Shown here one piece after another: positions 1 to 8,883 of a DNA stretch of 64,000 bases. Location of the stretch: contig JAFABI010000016.1 in the NCBI GenBank assembly GCA_023426125.1, forward strand, positions 62,001-126,000, read 5' to 3'. The translations under genes were made by a program, and so were the position numbers. Source of the DNA: Bacillota bacterium. GTDB lineage: Bacteria > Bacillota > Clostridia > Acetivibrionales > DTU013. Position 1 is the first letter of the stretch; the number at the start of each line of letters is the position of its first letter. Below the pieces are notes generated by a model. That model ran no database searches. It was given only the letters and a program-made list of their open reading frames with translations, and was not told where the DNA came from.

Positions 1-1190
1 TGAACAAGCCTGTCATTGTTGAAAGTCTTCTAAAGGACATTATATACGGTATAAATAAAAACAGCGCCGATATATGGGAAAAGATAGAGTATTACGGTAT
101 CCCTCTGAGAAGGGGGATTTTTATCCTGGGACTGGTTGAAATCGACGACTATTATGAAATTGCCGGGCGGTTATCCATTGACAGGAGGCAGCTGCTTTCG
201 CTGCGGGTATATAATAAGGTCAAAGACCGGCAGTACGGTTCAATGGATAAATTGGCAACAAAGCTCGACGATTCTCACTTCCTTCTCATATTCAGTATTC
301 TGCGGGATCAACCCAAGGATCAGGCGATAAAGTCGGTCAATGAATTTTGTGAATGCATTGTTGCCGATTTTGCAAACACAGATCTCAGCGTAACAATGTC
401 GGTAAGCGCCACTTGCAATAAAGTAGAGGAAATAAGCAAGCTTCTGGAGCAGTGCAATTATCTGATGCGGCTCAAGTATTCTCTGGGCAAGGGAAAGGTA
501 ATTTACGACAGCGATGTTCCCTCAAGCACTGTGAAGCCAGCCATCGATTTCAATACCATGCTCAAGGAAATCAGGTTTTTGCTTAATTCAGGCAGCAGGG
601 AGGAGATTGTCGGTTTTATCCACGGAGCCTTGGACAATATGCCTGTAAATGTGGAAGATCAGCATTTCAGGAATATTTGCTTCTCTGTGGTTATTTGTAT
701 CCAGGTTGTCGTGTATGAGCAGAATGAAAGCTTCAAAGATATATTTGGTGATCAAAACCTGCTATGGGAGAAGCTAATGCGGTTTGAGACCATTGTGGAT
801 ACCAAAAACTGGCTTTGCAATACGCTGGTTTTCATCAACCGGTATTTTGCGGAGAAAGCTGTATCAAGAGAAGAATCCACCGTCAGGAGGATCAAGGAAT
901 ATATTGAAAGAAACCTGTTGGCTGAAATAAGTCTCGAATCTTTGGCAAAGGAGCTGTATTACACGCCGAACTACCTTAACCTCATATTCAGGAAAAGTAC
1001 GGGAGCGACTATTTTTGACTATATTGTAGGATGCAGGATGGAAAAGGCCAGGGAAATGCTTCACGACCCCAGGCTTAAATTGTATGAGATAGCGGAAACG
1101 CTGGGATACAGCCACACGGCATATTTTAGCAATGTGTTCAAAAAATATTCCGGTATGACACCGAAGGAGTTCAGGGAGAGGTTGATTTGA
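1..1190 (+). CDS. AraC-type response regulator (YesN-like), 5' end outside the window
   Basis: The reading frame is open from base 3 to the TGA at 1188-1190, so this is the last 395 codons of a longer gene; the first internal ATG at 243 is not a credible start because the coding frame continues upstream of it. The last roughly 100 residues form a two-helix-turn-helix AraC DNA-binding domain (SLESLAKELYYTPNYL, then KLYEIAETLGYSHTAYFSNVFKKYSG). The middle part is the variable linker region usual in YesN-like regulators of about 500-540 residues; the receiver domain would lie before base 1. It overlaps the following kinase start by four bases, so the two are translated as a pair. Family role: phosphorylation-dependent control of nearby carbohydrate uptake genes; the target genes are not visible here. 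Confidence 0.85.
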   Translation, partial: NKPVIVESLLKDIIYGINKNSADIWEKIEYYGIPLRRGIFILGLVEIDDYYEIAGRLSIDRRQLLSLRVYNKVKDRQYGSMDKLATKLDDSHFLLIFSILRDQPKDQAIKSVNEFCECIVADFANTDLSVTMSVSATCNKVEEISKLLEQCNYLMRLKYSLGKGKVIYDSDVPSSTVKPAIDFNTMLKEIRFLLNSGSREEIVGFIHGALDNMPVNVEDQHFRNICFSVVICIQVVVYEQNESFKDIFGDQNLLWEKLMRFETIVDTKNWLCNTLVFINRYFAEKAVSREESTVRRIKEYIERNLLAEISLESLAKELYYTPNYLNLIFRKSTGATIFDYIVGCRMEKAREMLHDPRLKLYEIAETLGYSHTAYFSNVFKKYSGMTPKEFRERLI

Positions 1191-3034
1191 AGCTGCCGGT
1201 TGTTTTAAAAGGCTTTTACAATAAAATATTGCAGCTGTATTCCGATTCCAGGATAAAAAACAAGCTGATCGTGTCCTTTTCACTATCGGTGATGCTGCCG
1301 GTTCTGCTGCTTGGAGCCATTACTTATCTGATTACCAGGAATTATCTGGTGGGTGCTGAGCGCAATGCCATTACCAATAGCATGAACCAGCTGAATAATT
1401 CCATCGATTACCTTTATGGCATCTATATGAACAAAAGCCTGATGATGTACAGCAATCCGGAAATACAGCAAATTGCTACAAGCCGGGTTACGGATATCGA
1501 AGAGAAAGTGCAGATGCAGACAAGGATCTACAACATCATCAGCCAGATTACAAGTGATATGCAGATAGCCTATTTTAAGGATTCCTACTATTTCGGCGGA
1601 AAATTGAAGGTGGAAATCTATCTCAGAAACAACAGCGTATATGCGAATAATGAAGAAATCTTCTATTTTGAGGACGCTGTCAGACAGAACTGGTATCAGG
1701 AATTACAGGAAACGGGTGCATATTATGGCTGGCAGGCCAATGTAACGGATAAGAAAGGCGAAAAGTATATCTGCCTGAACCAGAGGCTGATCGACTTCAA
1801 GGATTCATCGGATATTGGCGTGCTGAGGACGCTTTTGCCTGCCGAACGGGTAAGGGAAATCCTCATAAGGAATATGTACAGCGCTGCCTCCAATTTTGCA
1901 TATATTGATGAGAAATATGACAAGATCATGACCTATGGACAATCGCTCAACCTGGCTTCCAATTTTGAAAAGCTGACAGCATTGAATCTGGAAAAGGGCG
2001 TTACGATAGCCAGCTTTGACGGTAAGAAATACCTGGTGGGAATGATATGCTCCAATATTACCGGGTGGAGGCTGGTTTATCTGGTTCCCATGTCCATCAT
2101 AACAGATAAGATCAGAAACATCGGATGGCTTACAGCGCTTATGGTATTGGTTTCCATCTTGGCTTGTATCATCATCGCCTCATATGTTTCCGCCCGTATT
2201 ACGAAAAGAATCAATGTCCTGGTAGAAAAAACCGAACGCATAAAGAAGGGGGATTTCAAGGTCGCAGGCCATATTATGGGAAGGGATGAAATCGGACGGC
2301 TGGACGACAACTTCAACAGTATGGTTGATAAGGTGAGAGACCTGATTGAAAAGGATTATAAATCCAAAATACTGATCAATAAAATCCGCTTTGAGCTCCT
2401 CCAGGAGCAGATAAATCCGCATTTGCTTTACAATACCCTTACGACCATAAGCCTTTCGGCAAGGGATGCCGGGCAGCCGGAAATCATGGATATTACCAAT
2501 AACCTGATCAATTTCTATAAAAGCATCTTAAACAGGGGGAGCATTATTTGCTCCATCCAATCAGAGGTTGAGATCGTAAAGCGGTATATTGAAATTATCA
2601 AATTCGTTTACAAGCTTCAAATCGATACACGGTTGGATTTGGACCATGAAATAATGCAGTATTACTCCATCAAACTCCTGCTTCAACCTGTTGTGGAGAA
2701 TGCGATCGTTCACGGACTCAGGCCGAAAGGCGGAGGCAGCCTGTTCATCAACGGGTATATGGACGGCGGAGGGATTATCTTTGAGGTAACGGATGACGGT
2801 ATGGGAATGGACGAAAAAACCGTTGGCTCTATAAAGTCCGCTCTGCTCCAATCCGGCCGGAATAAAGGCTACGGCCTTGAAAATGTAATGAAGCGAATAC
2901 ACCTTTTTTTTGGCAGTGGTTACGGTGTTGACGTCATCAGTATGCCTGACGCCGGTACAACAGTGTCGATCAAAGTGCCTGTATTGACGGAAAAAGGCAT
3001 GATAAGCCTCCTCGAAGGGAAATACCTTGTATAG
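1187..3034 (+). CDS. YesM-type sensor histidine kinase
   Basis: This 615-residue membrane kinase starts at a TTG that overlaps the stop of the upstream regulator (TTGA). It has a first transmembrane helix at about residues 25-48, a long extracellular sensor region, a second helix at about 311-335, a HAMP linker, and a His_kinase domain in which the phospho-accepting histidine lies in QINPHLLYN (His412). The ATPase part shows the N box VVENAIVHG at about residue 503 and a GLENVMKRI G-box-like segment near the end. Kinases of this class sense extracellular sugars or solute-binding proteins and phosphorylate the AraC-type partner. The signal sensed here cannot be read from the sequence. Confidence 0.92.
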   Translation: MKLPVVLKGFYNKILQLYSDSRIKNKLIVSFSLSVMLPVLLLGAITYLITRNYLVGAERNAITNSMNQLNNSIDYLYGIYMNKSLMMYSNPEIQQIATSRVTDIEEKVQMQTRIYNIISQITSDMQIAYFKDSYYFGGKLKVEIYLRNNSVYANNEEIFYFEDAVRQNWYQELQETGAYYGWQANVTDKKGEKYICLNQRLIDFKDSSDIGVLRTLLPAERVREILIRNMYSAASNFAYIDEKYDKIMTYGQSLNLASNFEKLTALNLEKGVTIASFDGKKYLVGMICSNITGWRLVYLVPMSIITDKIRNIGWLTALMVLVSILACIIIASYVSARITKRINVLVEKTERIKKGDFKVAGHIMGRDEIGRLDDNFNSMVDKVRDLIEKDYKSKILINKIRFELLQEQINPHLLYNTLTTISLSARDAGQPEIMDITNNLINFYKSILNRGSIICSIQSEVEIVKRYIEIIKFVYKLQIDTRLDLDHEIMQYYSIKLLLQPVVENAIVHGLRPKGGGSLFINGYMDGGGIIFEVTDDGMGMDEKTVGSIKSALLQSGRNKGYGLENVMKRIHLFFGSGYGVDVISMPDAGTTVSIKVPVLTEKGMISLLEGKYLV

Positions 3035-3049
3035 TACGCCGCTTTGTTG

Positions 3050-3160
3050 TAATACAAGAGCCGGGGCAAAGACGATCCATACCAATACCCATACCACACA
3101 GTGGTACATCTGCGAAAGAAAAGTGCAGGGGCGTGCATTGCGCGTCCGCATTATGCAATC
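3050..3160 (+). repeat. Partial copy of dispersed inverted-end repeat (family 2)
   Basis: The stretch around 3122-3148 (GCAGGGGCGTGCATTGCGCG, then TCCGC) matches the left end of the elements at 30897, 49557 and 61849. Similarity to the copy at 30870 extends about 60 bp to the left. The right-hand end of the element was not found here, so this is a remnant between the kinase stop and the T-box promoter. Confidence 0.6.
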
Positions 3161-3190
3161 CATGGTGACAGCTGCATCGTAAAATAATAT

Positions 3191-3219
3191 TTGACAGCTA
3201 TGTGCGGGAAGCATATAAT
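3191..3219 (+). promoter_or_regulatory. Sigma-A type promoter of the tyrS T-box transcript
   Basis: A consensus -35 box TTGACA (3191-3196) and a consensus -10 box TATAAT (3214-3219) are separated by exactly 17 bases. Transcription would begin near 3226, just before stem I of the T-box leader. Confidence 0.88.
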
Positions 3220-3225
3220 ATACAA

Positions 3226-3538
3226 AAACAACGAAAAAGCTGCGACTGAGAAGAAGTACGAACAGCAGATCCCGACAGAGAGTTCCCGGGTGGTGAGAGG
3301 GGCAGGGGAGCGCGTTCCGAATACATCTCAAGAGCTGCACACCGAAAGGATGAAAGGAATACCCTTTCCTGATTAGGCTGCTGCCGGGAACCTGCACCCG
3401 TTATCGTGCTAAAGAATGGCGTGCGGATCCGCACTAGTTCTTGATAAGGTTGGCGCTGTGAAGCGTTGATAAATTTGAGGTGGTATCACGGGAATAAGAC
3501 TCTCGTCCTCTGAGAAATCAGAGGGCGGGAGTTTTTTA
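3226..3538 (+). ncRNA. T-box leader, tyrosine type
   Basis: The leader ends with the T-box sequence at 3478-3492 containing TGGT (3481-3484); the variable last base U would pair with an A discriminator base, as in tRNA-Tyr. It is followed by a strong intrinsic terminator (stem ACTCTCGTCCTCTGA with TCAGAGGGCGGGAGT, 3499-3531, then six T). A UAC triplet at 3257-3259 is a suitable tyrosine specifier. Uncharged tRNA-Tyr should stabilise the antiterminator and switch on tyrS 45 bases downstream. The specifier assignment is inferred from the downstream gene; full folding was not computed. Confidence 0.88.
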
Positions 3539-3582
3539 TTTCAAGGGGAAAGATCCCCAAAATATGCGAAAGGAGCAAAGCA

Positions 3583-4818
3583 ATGAAATCCATTGAAGAA
3601 CAGATCAAAATCATTCGAAAGGGGTCAGAGGAGATCATCGGCATCGATGAATTGACCCAAAAGCTGAAGAGATCGCAGAAGACAGGCATACCGCTTAAAA
3701 TCAAGCTGGGGCTTGATCCGTCGGCCCCGGACATTCATCTTGGCCATACCGTAGTCTTAAGAAAGATCAAGCAGTTTCAGGAGCTGGGTCACAGGGCGGT
3801 AATCATTATTGGCGATTTCACAGGCATGATAGGCGATCCCACGGGAAAATCCAAGGCAAGAAAGCAGCTGACCAGAGAGGAGGTGGCAGAAAATGCAAAG
3901 ACCTATGAGAAACAGATTTTCAAAGTCCTGGACAGGGATAAGACTGAGGTGAGGTTTAACAGCGAATGGCTGTCCAGGCTGAATTTTGCAGATGTAATCA
4001 GGCTGGCGTCCAAATGCACTGTTGCCAGGATTCTTGAACGGGATGATTTCCAGAAGCGTTTCCAGGAGCAGGTAAGCATTGGTGTGCATGAGTTCTTTTA
4101 CCCGCTGATGCAGGGCTATGATTCTGTGGAGTTGAAGGCGGATATTGAGCTTGGCGGCACGGAGCAGCGGTTTAATATTCTGATGGGAAGAAATCTTCAA
4201 AAGGACTATGGACAGGAAAGCCAGGCGGCAATATTCATGCCCATCCTCGAAGGCATTGACGGAGTGGAAAAGATGAGCAAGAGTCTGGGGAACTACATCG
4301 GTATTGATGAAAAACCGGAAGATATATACGGCAAAGTGATGTCAATCCCTGATCCTTTGATTATCAAGTATTTTGAACTGGCTACCGACAAGCATCCTGA
4401 CGAAATTGCAGCAATAAAAGCGGATATGGATTCGGGAACTGTTAACCCACGGGATGTAAAAATGAGGCTTGCAAGAGAAATAACAGCCTTGTACCATGGC
4501 GAGGACTCTGCAGGTTCTGCGGAAGAATACTTTAAAAACGTCTTTCAAAGGCGTGAAATCCCGGAAAATGTTAATGAATACGAGGTCCCCCAGGATATAG
4601 TAAATGACGGTGGAGCAGATGCAGTAAGGCTATTGGTATCCGCGGGCCTGGCCGCCAGCAACAGCGAAGCCAGGAGGTTAATAGCCCAGGGCGGTTTGAA
4701 GGTGAATGGCACTAAAATTCAAGAGTCTACCATCCCAGGCCTGCAGGATGGCGATGTGCTTCAGGCCGGAAAGTTGAAATTTTTAAAAATCAGAATCAGG
4801 GAAAGGCTTATTGATTAG
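3583..4818 (+). CDS. tyrS: Tyrosyl-tRNA synthetase
   Basis: This 411-residue class I synthetase charges tRNA-Tyr in the cytoplasm. The HIGH-type motif is HLGH (residues 52-55) and the second signature is KMSKS at residues 230-234. The C-terminal about 65 residues form an S4 RNA-binding domain (ADAVRLLVSAGLAASNSEAR). The start ATG has an AAAGGAG ribosome binding site. The protein resembles the TyrZ-like branch of bacterial TyrRS more than the Escherichia coli-like branch; that assignment is from remembered sequence features. Expression is governed by the T-box leader upstream. Confidence 0.95.
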   Translation: MKSIEEQIKIIRKGSEEIIGIDELTQKLKRSQKTGIPLKIKLGLDPSAPDIHLGHTVVLRKIKQFQELGHRAVIIIGDFTGMIGDPTGKSKARKQLTREEVAENAKTYEKQIFKVLDRDKTEVRFNSEWLSRLNFADVIRLASKCTVARILERDDFQKRFQEQVSIGVHEFFYPLMQGYDSVELKADIELGGTEQRFNILMGRNLQKDYGQESQAAIFMPILEGIDGVEKMSKSLGNYIGIDEKPEDIYGKVMSIPDPLIIKYFELATDKHPDEIAAIKADMDSGTVNPRDVKMRLAREITALYHGEDSAGSAEEYFKNVFQRREIPENVNEYEVPQDIVNDGGADAVRLLVSAGLAASNSEARRLIAQGGLKVNGTKIQESTIPGLQDGDVLQAGKLKFLKIRIRERLID

Positions 4819-4853
4819 GCCGGATGTTCCCTGTTCAACGGGAGGTGGTTATT

Positions 4854-5117
4854 TTGGACGAGGACGGATATTATAACGACCGCTTCGGTAAGCATGACCG
4901 GATGCTGCCGAAGCGGATGTCTGCCATGGATGCACTATACGGATGTCCGCCGGGTGATTTTGTACGGCTTGTTTTCGGCTTCCGCACATTGGAAGAGCTG
5001 GCGGATGCATGGCCCGACATTGTAGTAAAGAGGGAATGCAGGTATCTTCTGGGGATTCTTTTCCCTGTAATGACGTACTATATCAATGCGCCTTTTAGTT
5101 ATCAGGGAGCGTTGTGA
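4854..5117 (+). CDS. Small protein resembling the end of an SCP2-domain GNAT (Eis-like) protein
   Basis: The best start is the TTG at 4854, which has a GGGAGGTGG site five bases before it; an upstream ATG at 4824 has no such site. The 87-residue product contains LVFGFRTLEELADA and a final LLGILFPVMTYYINAPF segment. These resemble the closing part of the sterol-carrier-like domain found at the C terminus of Eis-type acetyltransferases (LFGYRS, LFP, then an aromatic end). No acetyltransferase domain precedes it, so it is either a gene remnant after deletion or a free-standing domain. It follows tyrS closely and may be read from the same transcript. The function is unknown. Confidence 0.55.
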   Translation: MDEDGYYNDRFGKHDRMLPKRMSAMDALYGCPPGDFVRLVFGFRTLEELADAWPDIVVKRECRYLLGILFPVMTYYINAPFSYQGAL

Positions 5118-5181
5118 GGAATCTAGCTTGTGATTTTAATGGAAGTATGCGGGAATCATACTGCTGTGTACGACTCGGGCT

Positions 5182-6093
5182 TTATCGCTGTACCCCCCGC
5201 ATTCGTCTATACTCTTGAGCCGTCACACCCATAATCTTTTTGAAAGTCCTGTTGAAGAACCTATAGTCACTATAGCCTATGGATACGGCGATGGAGGCAA
5301 TCTTTTCGCCGCTTTCGAGAAGCAGACGGCAGGCCTTTTCCATGCGCAGCTTCTGTAGATACTCAAAAACACTCAAGCCGGTGACCTTTTTAAACTGAGC
5401 CGAATAGTAGCTTTTGCTCAGGAAGGAATGCTGTGATATCTCATCAAGGTTCAATTTGGTCGAGCAATTTTCCTTAAGGTAGTTTATTGAATCAAATATC
5501 AGCTGCTGCTTGTAGAAGCTATCCCTCTTCATGTCGCCGGAACCGTTGTTGATTTTATAAATCCTGTAGATTTTAATTAAAAGCTCGCATAGGAGTACCC
5601 TCAAAATATCCAGGTAGCCCTCGGGCTTATGGGTATATTCCATATACATTTTTTCATAAATTGAGTTGATGTCGTCAATGGAATTATCCGACAGCTTCAG
5701 GTCGGGCGAATATTCTATTTCCTCCGTATATACGGACTTATAGAGAAAGATGTTTATTATCTCATTTAAAATATCCATCTGGATATTGGAGTGTCCAATA
5801 AACTGTGGCATAAACATGCAATTGAATACAACAAGCCTTCCCGAGTTTTTTCTGTCTACAGGGTAGAAGCTGTGAGGCGTATCGACGTTGATAATAAACA
5901 GATCGCCCTTTGAGACTTCATGCTTTTTGCCTCTCATCAGGTGTAAGCCCTTGCCGTTGCAGACATAAGCGATTTCTATGAATTCGTGGCAGTGCAGCTT
6001 GATTGCTTCATAGTCATCATAGGTATATTTGTTTATCATGAACGGCACATGATCTTTAAAAAAACTATCGGATTTAACAATTACTGTTTCCAT
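5182..6093 (-). CDS. AraC family regulator with N-terminal cupin-like domain
   Basis: The 303-residue protein has an N-terminal sugar-sensing cupin-like half (IKLHCHEFIEIAYVCNG, GDLFIINVDTPHSF) and a C-terminal AraC DNA-binding domain (NLDEISQHSFLSKSYYSAQF, IASIAVSIGYSDYRFFNRTF). A GGAG site lies nine bases before the ATG. It is transcribed away from the large GH106-like hydrolase gene, with a 152-bp shared intergenic region, so it is the likely local activator of that gene. The inducing sugar cannot be read from the sequence. Confidence 0.9.
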   Translation of the reverse strand: METVIVKSDSFFKDHVPFMINKYTYDDYEAIKLHCHEFIEIAYVCNGKGLHLMRGKKHEVSKGDLFIINVDTPHSFYPVDRKNSGRLVVFNCMFMPQFIGHSNIQMDILNEIINIFLYKSVYTEEIEYSPDLKLSDNSIDDINSIYEKMYMEYTHKPEGYLDILRVLLCELLIKIYRIYKINNGSGDMKRDSFYKQQLIFDSINYLKENCSTKLNLDEISQHSFLSKSYYSAQFKKVTGLSVFEYLQKLRMEKACRLLLESGEKIASIAVSIGYSDYRFFNRTFKKIMGVTAQEYRRMRGVQR

Positions 6094-6245
6094 TGTCCAT
6101 CTCCGTACAGGTTATACGATCATTGTAACACATTATGTTTGCTGAAAAAAGTTAAATAGGCACACATGAACAGAAATATTATCCATGCCGGAGAAATGGC
6201 AAATAGAGTATAATCTGATTTATTAATCATTGACGAGGTGCTTTT

Positions 6246-8864
6246 ATGGGCAGGTTTGAGGCCACATTGAACAATAAGGAAATTCCCAGTTATATCACCC
6301 CATTATTCTGGCAGCATGGGGAGAGGGAAGAAGTTCTCAGGAATGAGATCAGGCAAATGAATGAAAACGGCATCGGCAGCTTCATCGTCGAATCAAGGCC
6401 GCACCCTGATTTCCTTGGAGCGCTGTGGTGGAGCAATCTGGATGCTATTATTGACGAAGCCGGAAAGCGTAATATGAAAGTATGGATTTTTGACGACAGT
6501 ACATATCCCAGCGGTTTCGGCGCAGGGAGAGTGCGTGACAAACATCCGGAGTACTTGAAAAAATATATTTGCGAGAGGCATATCGATGCCATCGGGCCTT
6601 TGGAAGGAAGCTCATTTCTGGTCAATTCATGGCTGGGGGAAGGTGAAAAGATCGTACGCGTTATTGCCGCAAGAAGGGTTGACAGGATTGACAGAATCAA
6701 TGGCGATACATTGACCGATTTGACGGGTAAAATACACGGGGGAGTGCTGTATTGGGATGTTCCGGAAGGGGACTGGCGGATTTTCATGATCATCGGCACA
6801 AGGGAAGGCGGAGAGGAATGTACAAGGGATTATTTGAACCCCCTTGAAGCCGAGGCGGTAAAAGTGTTTATCGATGAAGTTTACGAAGAGCATTACCGCC
6901 ATTATCCGGAAGAGTTCGGAAAAACAATCGCGGGATTTTTCACTGATGAACCCCGGTTTGGAAATGCATCGACGTATGAAGCGACAATAGGCAGGTACCC
7001 TATGGTATTGCCATACAGTGACTGCCTGCTTGAGAAATTAAGCGCGGCGTGGGAGAGCGATTTTGGCGTAATGCTGCCTTGCTTGTGGTATGAGGCCGGG
7101 TCGGCTACTGCCGGCGTAAGATTTACCTATATGGATATTGTCAGCAGATTGTACGCAAAGAATTTTACGGAACAGATCGGCGACTGGTGCCGGGAACACA
7201 AAGTCAAGCTCATTGGCCATGTTGTAGAGGACAATGGGGCACATGCACGGCTTGGCTATGGCAGCGGGCATTTTTTTCGCGCAATACACGGACAGGATTA
7301 TTCCGGGCTTGATGTCGTTTACCAGGTTTGGCCGGAGTATACTTCAGGCAGGTTTACAACGCCTTTCGGTTATCTGTATGCGGATTTCTTCTACTGGGGG
7401 ATCACAAAAATGGCAAGCTCTGCGGGGCATATCGATCCGAAAAAGAAGGGCATTACGGTCTGTGAGGTATTTGGCGCGTACGGATGGCAGGAAGGCTTGA
7501 AGCTTATGAAATGGCTTACCGACCATATTTGTGTGAGGGGTGTGAATTTTCTTATCCCTCATGCCTTTTCTCCAAAATATCCCGACACGGACTGCCCTCC
7601 CCATTTCTACGCACAGGGGTATAACCCTCAGTGGAAATATTTTAAGTATTGGGCCGACTATTCAAACAGAATATGTAACTTGCTTTCAGGGGGCAGCCAT
7701 TCAGCGCCTGTGGCTGTTGTTTACCATGCTGAGGCCGAATGGTCCGGCGAATATCAACCCTTTCATATGGTGGTCAAAGCCCTGGCTCTCAGCCAGATTG
7801 ACTGTGATGTTCTTCCCATGGATTTATTTTTGGACGGTGATGGAATATCTGTCCGGGACGGCGAGATCTGTGCAAATAAAGAAACGTATAGAGCTATTAT
7901 CGTCCCTTATGCGGAGCGGATTCCGGAAGATTTTGCGCAAAAGCTGCTGGAGCTTGTGAAAAACAATTTCTATGTAATATTCATGAATGACTACCCCTCC
8001 GGGAGCTGCGGGAAAGAAAAGCTGTTTCCGGGCATCATGGATGAAATAAGGAGAAGCAGCTTCAGCATGGTCCGAACGGATGAGGGACTGGTTGGAACGA
8101 TCATGGAACTGGGCTTTTTCGACATAAAAGTATTAAGCAGCGAAGAAAGCCTGAGATATTACCACTACATACACGAGGATGAGGACATATACTTCTTTAC
8201 GAATGAAAGCAGGAATAAAACCGTGGACACTACGGTAACCTTCAAAAAGGATCATGCTCCTGTGGCTTACGATGCAATGGTTGACAAGGCCTATACCGTT
8301 GAATGCTCATTGGAAAACGGCCATGTTTCCGTGAATCTGGAATTAAAGCCCTATGAATCCAGGTTTATGATCTTCTCTGGTGCCAACAACCTTGATGACG
8401 GCAAGTTTGAGAAAAAAACGGAGGAAAGCATATTCGTCAATGATTTCAGGCTGGATGGTGAATGGAGGGTCTCGATCCTGGGAGCCGGTAAATCCGGTGG
8501 GTTTGAACCTGCTCCGGGAATTGACGGCCTGGGGAATATTTCGGTACCCGGAAAGCTGCCGGATTTTTCGGGAACGATCCGGTATGAAACGGAATTTGAT
8601 TTTGACGGGGATATGGAGAAAGCTCTGCTGGAACTCGGGGCTGTATATGAAATAGCGGAAGTAAAGCTGAACGGCGTTGATGCCGGTGTGAGGATTTGTC
8701 CCCCCTATGTCTTTGAAATAGCGAAGGGTTTGAAGAAGGGTAAAAACATGCTTCAAATTGATGTTACAAACACCTTGGCGAAAAAGCTCGGCAATAATAT
8801 TTTTGACAGGGGAATGCCCCAGGAGCCCTCAGGACTGCTTGGTCCTGTCAAACTGAAATATTGA
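6246..8864 (+). CDS. GH106-like glycosyl hydrolase (alpha-L-rhamnosidase related)
   Basis: The 872-residue protein has the N-terminal layout of the GH106/alpha-L-rhamnosidase-like family: ITPLFWQHGE, then a TIM-barrel part with IGSFIVESRPHPDF and VWIFDDSTYPSGFGAG. A jelly-roll sugar-binding domain lies at the C terminus (IRYETEFDFDG, ALLELGAVYEIAEVKLNG). No signal peptide is visible, so it should act in the cytoplasm on imported oligosaccharides. The divergent AraC gene and the downstream LplABC-type importer fit a glycan-use locus. Substrate specificity is uncertain; these proteins vary widely and the rhamnosidase label is by family only. Confidence 0.75.
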   Translation: MGRFEATLNNKEIPSYITPLFWQHGEREEVLRNEIRQMNENGIGSFIVESRPHPDFLGALWWSNLDAIIDEAGKRNMKVWIFDDSTYPSGFGAGRVRDKHPEYLKKYICERHIDAIGPLEGSSFLVNSWLGEGEKIVRVIAARRVDRIDRINGDTLTDLTGKIHGGVLYWDVPEGDWRIFMIIGTREGGEECTRDYLNPLEAEAVKVFIDEVYEEHYRHYPEEFGKTIAGFFTDEPRFGNASTYEATIGRYPMVLPYSDCLLEKLSAAWESDFGVMLPCLWYEAGSATAGVRFTYMDIVSRLYAKNFTEQIGDWCREHKVKLIGHVVEDNGAHARLGYGSGHFFRAIHGQDYSGLDVVYQVWPEYTSGRFTTPFGYLYADFFYWGITKMASSAGHIDPKKKGITVCEVFGAYGWQEGLKLMKWLTDHICVRGVNFLIPHAFSPKYPDTDCPPHFYAQGYNPQWKYFKYWADYSNRICNLLSGGSHSAPVAVVYHAEAEWSGEYQPFHMVVKALALSQIDCDVLPMDLFLDGDGISVRDGEICANKETYRAIIVPYAERIPEDFAQKLLELVKNNFYVIFMNDYPSGSCGKEKLFPGIMDEIRRSSFSMVRTDEGLVGTIMELGFFDIKVLSSEESLRYYHYIHEDEDIYFFTNESRNKTVDTTVTFKKDHAPVAYDAMVDKAYTVECSLENGHVSVNLELKPYESRFMIFSGANNLDDGKFEKKTEESIFVNDFRLDGEWRVSILGAGKSGGFEPAPGIDGLGNISVPGKLPDFSGTIRYETEFDFDGDMEKALLELGAVYEIAEVKLNGVDAGVRICPPYVFEIAKGLKKGKNMLQIDVTNTLAKKLGNNIFDRGMPQEPSGLLGPVKLKY

Positions 8865-8883
8865 CGCCTGTTTTTACACCTAG

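Noticed and set aside
2561..3397. A 278-codon minus-strand open frame
   Set aside because: It crosses the kinase end, a repeat and the T-box promoter, which are better supported.
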